NCBI GenBank assembly: GCA_963832965.1
Contig: CAWHVW010000005.1
Coordinates: forward strand, 682,001 to 746,000
Length of the DNA: 64,000 nt
Source: CAWACP01 sp963832965
GTDB lineage: Bacteria > Acidobacteriota > Terriglobia > Bryobacterales > Bryobacteraceae
Direction of reading: 5' to 3'
The notes beneath the pieces were generated by a model. That model did no database searches and had not been told where the DNA came from. It saw only the letters and a program-made list of their open reading frames with translations. The translations under genes were made by a program, and so were the position numbers. This document shows positions 25,939 to 34,236 of the stretch, in pieces. Numbering within the stretch: position 1 is the stretch's first letter; every line of letters begins with the position of its first letter.

Positions 25939-27129
25939 ATGGACGACGTGAGACTGCGGGCGTGGTGGGCGTATCGGCAGGGGCTGGATGGCAGGCTGGC
26001 GGGCAGCGCTCCGCCGGCGACGCTCGAACAGGCCGGCTGGGCGCGATCCGTGGGCGGCGTGGGCCCGTACCTGACCTTGTTCTCGCGCGCCGGGGTCACG
26101 CGCGAAGCGGCCGACCGGGCCGTGGCGTCGCTTGAAATTCACGAGCTTCCCAGCGCCCGGGGCTGCACTTACGTGGTACCCGCGCGCGATTTCGCTCTGG
26201 CGTTGAAGGTTGGACAGAACTTCATCGGTGAAATCAAGACCGCCGAGAAGCTGGGCGTCACCGCGCGGGAGATCGGCAAACTCTGCGAAGCGGCGGTGGG
26301 CGCGCTGGCGAACGGTCCGCTCGATCCGGCCGAGTTGCGCGACGTACTCGGCCCGGCGGTGCGCAGCCTGGGTGAAGAGGGAAAGCGGAAAGGCCTTTCC
26401 ACCACGCTGCCGGTGGCGCTGGACAAGTTGCAATCGGAAGGGGAGATCCGCCGCGTGCCCGTGAATGGGCGGCTGGATCAGCAACGCTACCGGTATACGC
26501 TTTGGCGTCCGAATCCGCTGAGCCGATTCGCGCTGAGCGCGGAGGAATGCTGGACCTCGCTCGCGCGCCTGTTCTTCGGATGGATCGGTCCGGCGACGAT
26601 GGCCGAGTTCCAGGCGTTCGCTGCGATTGGCGTGAAGGCCGCGCGGACGGCTGTCGAGCCTTTGCGGCTGGAGCCGGTTGAGAAGGATTCCGAGCGGCTG
26701 CTGCTGAAGGAACAGCGCGAGGAGTGGGAAGCGTTCCGCACCCCGAAGCGGCCGGAATACGCACTGGTTAGCAGCCTTGATGGCTTTGCCCTGCTGCACC
26801 GCGACTTAAGGGACGTGCTGGCGCCTGCTGATTTAAAACGAAAGGTTGTTGGTGAGAAGGGGAAGGCCGAGATTGGGACGCTCCCGTATCTGCCCAGCCA
26901 TGGCATTGTGGATCGCGGCCGTCTGGTGGGGCTGTGGGAATATGATCCGGCAGGAAATTCCGTGGTCTCCATGTTCTTCGTCGCGGACGATGCTGCTTTG
27001 CGAAAGGCGGTTCGGGAGATGGAGAATTTTGTTCGCGATGAGCTGGGGGATGCGCGGTCGTTCAGCCTGGATAGCCCAAAGAGCCGGGAGCCGCGGATTG
27101 CGGCGCTGCGGGCGGCCGCGCGTGCCTGA
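25939..27129 (+). CDS. winged-helix DNA-binding domain protein, AlkZ-like DNA glycosylase family
   Basis: 396 residues. The sequence begins RLRAWWAYRQGLDG and continues with paired winged-helix modules typical of the HTH_42/AlkZ (YcaQ) family: GCTYVVPARDFALAL, then a second winged helix GLSTTLPVALDKLQSEGEIRRV, and a third region YALVSSLDGFALLHRDLRD followed by HGIVDRGRLVGLWEYD. Family members excise bulky alkylated bases or unhook interstrand crosslinks. I could not fix the catalytic Q-x-Q/Q-x-D motif by eye, so activity is not assured. It stands alone, 24 bp before the MFS gene. Confidence 0.78.
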   Translation: MDDVRLRAWWAYRQGLDGRLAGSAPPATLEQAGWARSVGGVGPYLTLFSRAGVTREAADRAVASLEIHELPSARGCTYVVPARDFALALKVGQNFIGEIKTAEKLGVTAREIGKLCEAAVGALANGPLDPAELRDVLGPAVRSLGEEGKRKGLSTTLPVALDKLQSEGEIRRVPVNGRLDQQRYRYTLWRPNPLSRFALSAEECWTSLARLFFGWIGPATMAEFQAFAAIGVKAARTAVEPLRLEPVEKDSERLLLKEQREEWEAFRTPKRPEYALVSSLDGFALLHRDLRDVLAPADLKRKVVGEKGKAEIGTLPYLPSHGIVDRGRLVGLWEYDPAGNSVVSMFFVADDAALRKAVREMENFVRDELGDARSFSLDSPKSREPRIAALRAAARA

Positions 27130-27152
27130 CTTGTTGCAATAGAATAGGGTCC

Positions 27153-28289
27153 ATGCTAATTCTCGCCGCGAGCCTTGCGCTCTTCGTGTATGGCGTGATT
27201 ACCGCCGTGCTCGGCACATTGATGCCGACCTTTCAGCTCACTGACGCGCAGGACGCCACGGTTGCGTTGGCGCAGGCGATTGGTCTGGTAATCGCCTCGG
27301 TTTCGGTAGGGCCGCTGATCGACAAACGCGGCAAGAAAGTCGCTCTTGTACTGGGATTGACCCTCATCGCCATCGCTCTCTTCTCGCTGCCCCACGTAAC
27401 CGCGGACTATCAGTTGCTGATGGCTTTCTTTCTGCTGCTGGGCATCGGCGGCGGCATTGTGGTGACCGGGGCGAATATGCTCGGGAACGATGTCAGCGAG
27501 GCGCGGCGGGCGTCGGTGCTCAACGTTCTGAATCTGTTTTTTGGGCTGGGCGGATTTGCCACGCCCTTTATCATGGCGCACCTGCTGGGCGGCGATCCGG
27601 TTCGGCTGTGCTATCTGGCAGCGGCGCTCACGGTGGTCACTCTGGTGATTAACGCCGTCGCGAAAATGCCTGCGCCGCAGCCTTCGGGCATTGCCGCTAC
27701 GGCCGAGGAAGGCGCGGTGTACGGCCGGCCAGTGCTTTACTTGCTTGCATTGTTTTTGTTCCTATACGTGGCCTGTGAGGTGGGCGTTTGGAACTGGCTG
27801 AACAAGTATCTGATCGGCCGGGGAGTGCCCGCGGCCAGCGCGTTGAATATTCTTTCGTTCGGGTTCGCGCTGGGTCTGCTTTTTGGCCGGCTGGTGGTTT
27901 CGCGGATTCTGATCAAGGTTTCATCGCTGAATGTGACACTGGCCTCGGCCATTCTCATGGCCGCCACCACTTATCTGATGCTGCGTACGGGCGATCCGAC
28001 CATCGCCTGGATCGCGGTGTTCTGCGCGGGTCTGGCTATGGCTCCGGTGTTTCCCACCGCGCTGGCCATTGTCGGCGACGCGTTCCGGGTGCGAACCGGC
28101 ACGGCCATGGGATTTGTGATTACCTGCGGCTGGCTCGGGCTGGCGGTGAGCTCGCCGATTATTGGCTTTATCGCCGGCCGGGCATCGCTGGGGACGGCTC
28201 TGCTGATCCTTCCAGCGTTTTCCGTGGCGATGATTCTGGTGAACCTGGCGATACGGCCGCTCGTGGGCGCGTCAGCGCGGCCTGCGTAA
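27153..28289 (+). CDS. major facilitator superfamily transporter
   Basis: 378 residues with about 12 hydrophobic segments. The cytoplasmic loop motif between TM2 and TM3 is GPLIDKRGKKVALVLGL, the MFS signature A. A second copy-like motif is FGRLVVSRILIK. The small size and GGGIVVTGANMLGND segment fit the sugar-type/fucose-permease-like MFS branch, but the substrate is not readable. A TAGAAT box ends seven bases before the ATG. The 3' end overlaps the convergent DUF423 gene by 18 bp. Confidence 0.85.
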   Translation: MLILAASLALFVYGVITAVLGTLMPTFQLTDAQDATVALAQAIGLVIASVSVGPLIDKRGKKVALVLGLTLIAIALFSLPHVTADYQLLMAFFLLLGIGGGIVVTGANMLGNDVSEARRASVLNVLNLFFGLGGFATPFIMAHLLGGDPVRLCYLAAALTVVTLVINAVAKMPAPQPSGIAATAEEGAVYGRPVLYLLALFLFLYVACEVGVWNWLNKYLIGRGVPAASALNILSFGFALGLLFGRLVVSRILIKVSSLNVTLASAILMAATTYLMLRTGDPTIAWIAVFCAGLAMAPVFPTALAIVGDAFRVRTGTAMGFVITCGWLGLAVSSPIIGFIAGRASLGTALLILPAFSVAMILVNLAIRPLVGASARPA

Positions 28290-28646
28290 GATCGCTACTG
28301 CCAGGAGCAGCCACGCAGCGATGAAACTGAGACCGCCCAGAGGGGTGACCGCGCCCCATGTGCGGACGCCGGTCAACGCCAGCAGGTAGAGGCTTCCACA
28401 AAACAGGACGACGCCGGCCAGCAACAACCAGCAGACCCATGTCCGCGCAGCCCGCGACAGCGCGCCGGCGCGCTCTATCAAGGGAACAACCAGCAGCCCC
28501 AGGGCGTGCACAAAGTGATAGAACACGGCACGGTCCCAGATGCCCATGGAGTATGCGTCGAGGCGGGACCGAAGAGCATGTGCTCCGAACGCGCCGAGCA
28601 TGACCGCGAGGCCGAGACCCAGCGCGCCGATGGCGGTCCAGTTCAT
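28272..28646 (-). CDS. DUF423 family membrane protein
   Basis: 124 residues, four membrane helices. The DUF423 pattern is clear: GALGLGLAVMLGAFGAHALR, then WDRAVFYHFVHALGLL, FCGSLYLLALTG and VTPLGGLSFIAAWLLLA. The function of the family is unknown. A TATGAT box ends ten bases before the ATG. It overlaps the end of the MFS gene convergently. Confidence 0.9.
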   Translation of the reverse strand: MNWTAIGALGLGLAVMLGAFGAHALRSRLDAYSMGIWDRAVFYHFVHALGLLVVPLIERAGALSRAARTWVCWLLLAGVVLFCGSLYLLALTGVRTWGAVTPLGGLSFIAAWLLLAVAILRRPR

Positions 28647-28671
28647 GATCCTCTACATCATAACGGCAGAG

Positions 28672-28694
28672 GTGGGGCAGGGCAGTGCTCTGCC
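28672..28694 (-). repeat. REP-like 23-nt palindromic element (variant copy)
   Basis: On the minus strand this is GGCAGAGCACTGCCCTGCCCCAC in pieces: GGCAGAGCAC then TGCCCTGCCCCAC. It has two mismatches to the form at 36932 and 62648 and lies in the gap between two minus-strand genes. Confidence 0.65.
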
Positions 28695-28701
28695 GAAAGG
28701 G

Positions 28702-29331
28702 TTATTCGCCCCAGGCCTGTTCGAGCATGCGCGAATACTCGCCGGAGGCATAGAGTTCAAACATTACCCGCCGCGGATCGATTGGCTCCCACGCGCACTG
28801 GCTCTGATAGCACTGGAAAACCTGATCCGCGTAACGGTGGTAATTGCGCACGAACTCGTCGCCCAGCCGCGCGCGCACCGGCGCCTCCGCGAACATCACG
28901 TTCAGCGCAACGCCGCGGGCGAAGATCGAGCGGTAGTCGTTCACGCCCCACTTGCGCAATTTCTCCTGCACGCACTCGGGAGAGTTCTCCGCCAGGTAGG
29001 CCGCGAAGCTTTGCAACTGCAGCCCTTCCGGGAACGCCTCGGGATTCCGGGAAACGGCGTCCATGCACTGCTCGATCCAGCGGGTGATGTCACGCCCCAC
29101 GTAATAGACCATGCGCAGTTCGCAGTACCGGCCGTCCAGGAGCCGGCGCTCCAGTTCGTCGCTGGAGTACTCGCCGTTGGGCAAGAGGCCGTGGAGCATG
29201 AGGCTGGCGCGCGAGCTCTCCACCAGACGGGAAGGGCCCGTGGCGTCCGAAAACGGATGAAGAATCAGCGGCGGCAAGATGAACACGTCGGTATCCAGGG
29301 TAGCGGCAAACTCGTTCGAGGGGGCTGTCAT
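28702..29331 (-). CDS. conserved hypothetical cytoplasmic protein
   Basis: 209 residues with no signal peptide or membrane segment. It reads as a soluble helical protein (LDGRYCELRMVYYVGRDITRW, in the first half; VARLGDEFVRNYHRYAD-like segments near the end). Composition and codon use fit a real gene. No family is recognised. It overlaps a 72-residue upstream frame by ATGA; see that entry for doubts. Confidence 0.68.
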   Translation of the reverse strand: MTAPSNEFAATLDTDVFILPPLILHPFSDATGPSRLVESSRASLMLHGLLPNGEYSSDELERRLLDGRYCELRMVYYVGRDITRWIEQCMDAVSRNPEAFPEGLQLQSFAAYLAENSPECVQEKLRKWGVNDYRSIFARGVALNVMFAEAPVRARLGDEFVRNYHRYADQVFQCYQSQCAWEPIDPRRVMFELYASGEYSRMLEQAWGE

Positions 29332-29546
29332 GGCAACCCCAGTATCGGCTTCGGCCGTTGTTCGGTCAGCAGTACTCCGGCCTCAATTTGCTGGTCCGAA
29401 CCGGGCCTGGTCCTCAGTACCCGATGGCGTCCGGCGTCCGGTACCAAGTGGCCAGGCTGACCAGAGGCGAGATTATGAGTCGATTCTGCGCCAGTTTGTC
29501 GCCCCACGCCATTGGCGCTATACCCGAGGGGCGTATGGCCTTCCAT
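29328..29546 (-). CDS. doubtful 72-residue reading frame upstream of the hypothetical gene
   Basis: The ATG at 29546 opens a frame that ends in an ATGA overlap with the gene at 29331, as a coupled pair would. Against it, the product is Gly/Pro/Arg-rich like a shadow frame, third positions are only about 60 percent G/C, and no ribosome-binding site precedes it. The +1 frame in the same stretch (about 29503-29408) has higher third-position GC and reads more like protein (MAWGDKLAQNRLIISPLV), but stops after 32 codons. This 240-bp gap may hold a decayed gene. Confidence 0.25.
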   Translation of the reverse strand: MEGHTPLGYSANGVGRQTGAESTHNLASGQPGHLVPDAGRHRVLRTRPGSDQQIEAGVLLTEQRPKPILGLP

Positions 29547-29569
29547 AGTGGGGATGCCGCGTCAGCGCC

Positions 29570-30538
29570 CTACTTCTTCAGCGCGGATGGGATAGTGATT
29601 TCGCAGCACTTCTCATCTGAGGGGTCGGGCGCCGCGGCCTTCGCCATGGTGGTGGGGTGCGCTTTCTGATATTCGAGATCGGCGTCGATGATGGCCTTGA
29701 GATTCTCCCAAGGGTAATTGCCCACCAGTCGGCGCCCGTTCACGAAAAGAGTGGGCGTGCCATTGATGTTGAGGGCCTTGCCTTCGGCCATTTCTTTGTC
29801 CACTTCGGCGGCAGGGCCGGTGGGGTTGTCCATGCAATGGCCGAACTGCATCTGGTCGAGCTTTTCGGTTTGCGCGAACTCGTCGACCTTCGCCCGGAAA
29901 TTGTCAGGTTTGATGTCATTCTGGGTCGCGTAGATCCAGTCGTGGTAGTGCCAGAAGTGCGGTTCGCCCTGTTGTAACACGCAACGCCCGGTGGCGGCGG
30001 CCGCTTTGGCCCACGGATGCAGACTTTCCAGCGGGAAATCCTTGAAGTAGAGGCGAACCTGGGTGGGAAAGGCCGCCAGCAGTTCCTTGCGAAGAGTCTC
30101 GTCTTCCAGCTTGCACTGAGGACACTCGAAGTCGCTGAACAGGATTAACGACAGGGGCGCGTCGGGTGCGCCAAAGGTGGGAGCGCCGGTGGTGGTCAGC
30201 TTGTCCAGATCGTCCTGAAACGGATTCTGGTTGATATCGAAGACCCCTCCCTGGGTGACGTTGATGAAGTGGCGCCCGTCGTTGCTCACGTAGAACTGGA
30301 GCAGCTCCTCGTTTTTCCCGTAGCTGATATGAAGATCCACTTCCTTCAACCCGTCGATTCGGCAAGGCTTCGGGTCGTCCACCTGCACCTTCACCAGAGG
30401 GTTGACCACCAGCAGATGCCGGACATACTCCTCGAGAGCTGCCTTATCGAACGCTGACTTCGCCGCGGGCTCGGCCGCGACCGCAGGCCGCGCAGCCATG
30501 CCGAGGGAACACACCAGAATCAGAGGAATAAATCTCAT
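29570..30538 (-). CDS. periplasmic DsbA-family thioredoxin-fold protein
   Basis: 322 residues from ATG 30538; the frame is open upstream but runs into the RNase P RNA region. The signal peptide is RFIPLILVCSLGMAARPAVA. An N-terminal domain (about 25-130) resembles a DsbC/G-like or spacer domain. The thioredoxin domain (about 140-290) has the redox motif CPQC in SDFECPQCKLE, and a cis-Pro loop in INGTPTLFVNGRRLVG. These match the Thioredoxin_4 group of oxidoreductases that includes DsbA homologues and Na+/H+-antiporter-fused proteins. A TACAAT box ends nine bases before the start. It would oxidise or isomerise disulfides in the periplasm. Confidence 0.85.
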   Translation of the reverse strand: MRFIPLILVCSLGMAARPAVAAEPAAKSAFDKAALEEYVRHLLVVNPLVKVQVDDPKPCRIDGLKEVDLHISYGKNEELLQFYVSNDGRHFINVTQGGVFDINQNPFQDDLDKLTTTGAPTFGAPDAPLSLILFSDFECPQCKLEDETLRKELLAAFPTQVRLYFKDFPLESLHPWAKAAAATGRCVLQQGEPHFWHYHDWIYATQNDIKPDNFRAKVDEFAQTEKLDQMQFGHCMDNPTGPAAEVDKEMAEGKALNINGTPTLFVNGRRLVGNYPWENLKAIIDADLEYQKAHPTTMAKAAAPDPSDEKCCEITIPSALKK

Positions 30539-30634
30539 ATCACAAGCATTGTAGCCTGGGCGGGCGGCGGGTAGCCGGGTCGGACGTTCCTGAGCAGGCC
30601 AGGGTACTTTTGGGGTCCAACCAGGGGCATTAAC

Positions 30635-31016
30635 GGAGCCGTGGGCTGTAAGCCGGTTTCTGTACCCCGTTGCCGGGGCGACAGCCATTCCTCCAGGCCA
30701 GCCATTGCTGACTGGCTCCAGCGACCTACCCGAGAGTCGAACGGAGCGGGCCGCTCCTCCCCTCCTATTTGGTCTTGCTCCGCATGGGGTTTACCCTGCC
30801 AGACGGATTGCTCCGCCCGCGGTGCGCTCTTACCGCACCATTTCACCCTTACCCGGCGGCTTTTCGGCCACCGGGCGGTATATTTTCTGTGGCACTTTCC
30901 GTTGGATCCGCTTGAACGGATCCCCCCGGCCGTTAGCCGGCATGCTGCCCTGTGGAGACCGGACTTTCCTCTCGCGCGCCTCGAAGACGCGCCAGCGGCT
31001 GCCCACCCACAGCTCC
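30635..31016 (-). ncRNA. rnpB: RNase P RNA (bacterial type A)
   Basis: On the minus strand the conserved blocks appear in order: GAGGAAAGTCCGGTCTCC, CACAGAAAATATACCGCC, GGTAAGGGTGAAATGGTG, GGTAAGAGCGCACCG, AGCAAGACCAAATAGG and finally ACAGAAACCGGCTTACAG. The ends pair as helix P1 (GGAGCTGTGGG at the 5' end, CCCACGGCTCC at the 3' end), fixing the limits at about 31016 and 30635. The RNA is the catalytic subunit for tRNA 5' maturation. Length near 382 nt is normal. Confidence 0.95.
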
Positions 31017-31022
31017 GTGACG

Positions 31023-31028
31023 ATTATC
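31023..31028 (-). promoter_or_regulatory. predicted -10 box of rnpB
   Basis: GATAAT on the minus strand, six bases before the predicted 5' end of the RNase P RNA, which is the expected spacing. The -35 region is weak. Confidence 0.5.
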
Positions 31029-31114
31029 GCAGATACCGCGCTTGACGCCCGGTTTGTTATGTGGGTCACGGTGAATGATGGTCAAAATCACTTAGAGACG
31101 CATAAGTGAAATGA

Positions 31115-31134
31115 AAGACGCGAAAACGCGTCTT
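31115..31134. other. perfect hairpin in the leader region before the OmpA-like gene
   Basis: AAGACGCG-AAAA-CGCGTCTT forms an 8-bp stem with an AAAA loop, between rnpB (minus) and the OmpA-like gene (plus). It could be a weak terminator or a leader structure. The rest of 31017-31247 holds no gene that I can see; a smaller stem (GGGT-TAGTC-ACCC) lies close to the ribosome-binding site of the next gene. Confidence 0.5.
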
Positions 31135-31247
31135 ATGTTGACGTTAGTGTAGAATAAGCTGAACGTCTGCAGCGTGATTCTGTAACGCATCAGACACTTA
31201 CTACTACAGAAGCCGTGGGTTAGTCACCCGCCCAGAGGAGGGACAGT

Positions 31248-34106
31248 ATGGTTCGGAGGTTCGCGACATGCATGGTACTGCTATGTCTTGTGTGCCTGTG
31301 CGCTTCGGCGCAGGGTCTCAATACGCAGGCGTCGAAGGATGACTGGGAAGAAATCAACTTCGAGTTCAACTCGGCCGTGCTGTCCGACGGATATCCGAGC
31401 CTGTTGAAGCTGGCCGATTTGCTTCATAATCATCCTGGATTCCACGTCAAGGTTGAGGGCAACACCGATAACCTGGGGGGTTCCAGCTACAACGACAAAC
31501 TGGGTCTGGAGCGCGCCAACACGGTGCGCGACTTTCTGGTGAAATACGGGGCGAAGCCGGAACAAGTGGAAGTGGCCAGCCGCGGCGCCGCGATGCCGGA
31601 AGCGCACGGGTTCAAGCAGCACTACAGCAAGACGGACGTGGCGCGCTGGATGAACCGGCGGGTGGTTCTGACGGTGACCGACGAGCAGGGACGCACGGTG
31701 AGCGCGGGTGGCACGGCCGAGGCCATCAAGGCGATGACCCCCGAGCAGAGCCAGGGCCCCAACACTTGTTGCGCCGATATCCTGAAGCGTCTGGACAAGC
31801 TGGATGAGATCGCCCAGATGCTGAAGGATCTGGCCGCGCAGAACGCCAATCTGAAGCAGCAGGTGGCCGACCTGCAACAGAAGCAGTCCGACCTGGAGAA
31901 TCAGGCGAAAAGCGCACCCGCGCCGCCCACGCCGGAACAGACCGCTAACGCCGTGGCCAAGACCATTGAGGAGCACAAGGACAAGCGTTTCTCGTTACTG
32001 GGCGTGAATGTCGGCGGGGACACTTACGACAAAGATTTCACGTTCAACATCCGCGGCCGGTATTTTGCGCCGTTCGACGAGCACTACGCGTTTGAAGCAC
32101 AGGGCGAATACGATTACTACGACGCCTGGCGCGAAGGCGAGCTGGACTTCGGACTGGTGAACCGCCTTAACGCCTTCCAGATGGGGGCGTTCGCCAGCTT
32201 CAAGAACGTGGATGTGGCCGGCGCGCAGAGCAACGGCACTCTGGGACAGGCGTCCATCACCGGCGACTATGTTTTCAGCGCCGGCAAGATCGGACTGTTC
32301 GCGACTAAGTCGTTCCTCGATAACCCGCTGATCAACAGCTCAAACTATGTGTTCTCCACAACCGATTCCCTGGGGAACACCATCAATCGAACCGCGCCGA
32401 ACGTGTATGTGGAAGAGTATCTGCACGTGGTGGATCAGGCGGGCGTGAGCGCCACAATCGCGTTGTGGGGCAAGAACTACTTCGAAGGCAACATTGGCTA
32501 TCTGCGCCGCATCGAACCGGGCTCGCACATTGGCGGTTCCGGCCGACTGGTGTTCCCGGTGGCCCATCATCTGGCGTTCACGGTGGAAGGCGACGCCAAT
32601 CCCACCATGCTGGGCGCCTCATCGTGGGGACAGATCCTCGGCGGGATTCAGTTCGGCGACGTGCAGAACCCGAGAGAATTCAGCAAGTCGGACAAGCCGG
32701 TCGCGGTGGATGTCCCACAAATTCGCTGGGAGCAGGTCAGCCGCCTGGTGCATCGTGGCGCATCGCCGCCAATCGCCGATGCCGGCGGAAACCAGATCGG
32801 CATTCCTTCGGGAACCGTTACCTTGAACGGTTCGCGCTCGTATGATCCGAACGGCGAAGCGCTCACCTATCAATGGAGCGTGACCTCCGGCGCTGGCGTC
32901 TCGCTCGCCACTCCGACGGCGGCCATCACCACGTTCACCGCGGCGGCCTCTTCGAGTTATTCGTTTACGCTGACGGTGACGAATACCGACGGGTTGAGCG
33001 CATCCGCTCACGCCACGGTAACAACGCAACAAGCGCCGACGGGTCCGCAGGTGCTGTTCTGTACAGCACAACCGCTTACGGTCACCCTCGGACAGTCGAC
33101 CAATCTGCTCTGGAACACTACCGGAGCAACTACGGTAACCATTACGCCGGGAGTTGGCAGCGTACCTACCAACGGAAGCGTTTCGGTTACTCCGACGCAG
33201 AACACCACCTATGTGGTCACGGCGACTAACTCGGTGGGATCGACCAGTTGCTCGATTGGGGTCACGGTAGGCGCGGGCGGCCAGAATCAGGGGCCGACCA
33301 TCGTGCAATTCTCGGCCAATCCGGGCACCATCGCCCCCGGCCAGTCGTCCACGCTGACGTGGCAGGTTAACAACGCCACCACCGTTTCCATCGCGCCGGT
33401 GATCGGCACTGTCGCGGCCAACGGGAGTTCCGGTGTGACGCCGGCGCAGACCACCACTTATACTTTGACGGCGTCGAACCAGGTTGGAACGGTGTCGGCC
33501 AATGTGACGGTGGTAGTGACATCGACCGGGCCGCCCATGTCGACAGCGCCGGTGATCACTTCGTTCACGGCGAATCCGAATCCATCCCCGGGCCCCGGAA
33601 GCCCGGTGGTGCTGACTTGTCTCGCCACGGGCGCGAAGCCGAATGGCGTGCTGATCCTGGGTTATTATCCGGTTGACCAGAACGGCAACCTGACGGTAAC
33701 CCCGAACGCCACGACTACTTACATTTGCCTTGCGGAGAACAGCACGGGTACCGAGGTCACCAAGACGCTGACGGTGACTGTCGGGTCCGGTTCGACGACG
33801 CCTCCGGCCGGCAACGGTCCCGTGTTCAGCCTCAATGGGGGCACCGTGGACACCGTACTGACGACTTACACGATCAATCTGACCGGCACTACGAGCCCCG
33901 ATGGCGCGTATCCGATCACTTACGTGACTACGCCGGTGGGCGACGACACCGTGTCGAACGGCACCACGGCTATGCCGACGGTGAACATTCTTCCGTTCAT
34001 TGGCCCGAACCAGGTGCAGATTACGGCGACTGACGCCAAGGGCCGGAGTACGACGACCACTTTCACGGTCTACTACTTTGGACCGACAAATCCGCTCAAT
34101 CCATAA
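31248..34106 (+). CDS. surface protein: N-terminal OmpA domain, coiled coil, barrel-like region, PKD and Ig-like repeats
   Basis: 952 residues. GGAGGG lies nine bases before the ATG. A signal peptide is followed by an OmpA/peptidoglycan-binding domain at the N-terminus (about 30-145: INFEFNSAVLSDGYPSLL, VEGNTDNLGGSSYNDKLGLE, NRRVVLTV). Then come a coiled coil (about 170-220), a barrel-like segment rich in aromatic strands (about 235-480), a PKD domain (about 505-595: GSRSYDPNGEALTYQWS), and about three Ig-like repeats with TxxTYTLTA-type strands. OmpA domains normally sit at the C-terminus, so the order is unusual. A peptidoglycan anchor plus exposed adhesive repeats would suit an envelope-spanning adhesin. 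A strong terminator follows. Confidence 0.85.
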   Translation: MVRRFATCMVLLCLVCLCASAQGLNTQASKDDWEEINFEFNSAVLSDGYPSLLKLADLLHNHPGFHVKVEGNTDNLGGSSYNDKLGLERANTVRDFLVKYGAKPEQVEVASRGAAMPEAHGFKQHYSKTDVARWMNRRVVLTVTDEQGRTVSAGGTAEAIKAMTPEQSQGPNTCCADILKRLDKLDEIAQMLKDLAAQNANLKQQVADLQQKQSDLENQAKSAPAPPTPEQTANAVAKTIEEHKDKRFSLLGVNVGGDTYDKDFTFNIRGRYFAPFDEHYAFEAQGEYDYYDAWREGELDFGLVNRLNAFQMGAFASFKNVDVAGAQSNGTLGQASITGDYVFSAGKIGLFATKSFLDNPLINSSNYVFSTTDSLGNTINRTAPNVYVEEYLHVVDQAGVSATIALWGKNYFEGNIGYLRRIEPGSHIGGSGRLVFPVAHHLAFTVEGDANPTMLGASSWGQILGGIQFGDVQNPREFSKSDKPVAVDVPQIRWEQVSRLVHRGASPPIADAGGNQIGIPSGTVTLNGSRSYDPNGEALTYQWSVTSGAGVSLATPTAAITTFTAAASSSYSFTLTVTNTDGLSASAHATVTTQQAPTGPQVLFCTAQPLTVTLGQSTNLLWNTTGATTVTITPGVGSVPTNGSVSVTPTQNTTYVVTATNSVGSTSCSIGVTVGAGGQNQGPTIVQFSANPGTIAPGQSSTLTWQVNNATTVSIAPVIGTVAANGSSGVTPAQTTTYTLTASNQVGTVSANVTVVVTSTGPPMSTAPVITSFTANPNPSPGPGSPVVLTCLATGAKPNGVLILGYYPVDQNGNLTVTPNATTTYICLAENSTGTEVTKTLTVTVGSGSTTPPAGNGPVFSLNGGTVDTVLTTYTINLTGTTSPDGAYPITYVTTPVGDDTVSNGTTAMPTVNILPFIGPNQVQITATDAKGRSTTTTFTVYYFGPTNPLNP

Positions 34107-34112
34107 AGAGAG

Positions 34113-34138
34113 AAGCCGGGGCGCAAGCCCCGGCTTTT
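34113..34138 (+). terminator. intrinsic terminator of the OmpA-like gene
   Basis: AAGCCGGGGC-GCAA-GCCCCGGCTT forms a perfect 10-bp stem with a tetraloop, followed by a short T run (TTTT at 34135-34138). It starts seven bases after the stop codon and is the best terminator in the window. Confidence 0.88.
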
Positions 34139-34236
34139 CCATTTCCTGGGCCGCTCCATAACTGTCGCGGTTCGGTTCCGGGCCGCGCGTGGGAACCGCA
34201 GACGCTCACCGCGCCGCGCGTGTGAACCACGCGAGT

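Noticed and set aside
29332..29569. tmRNA, 6S or SRP RNA in the gap
   Set aside because: No conserved core of these RNAs was found; the gap more likely holds a decayed reading frame.
31017..31247. c-di-GMP riboswitch before the OmpA-like gene
   Set aside because: Hairpins are present but the conserved core of GEMM-type riboswitches is not seen.
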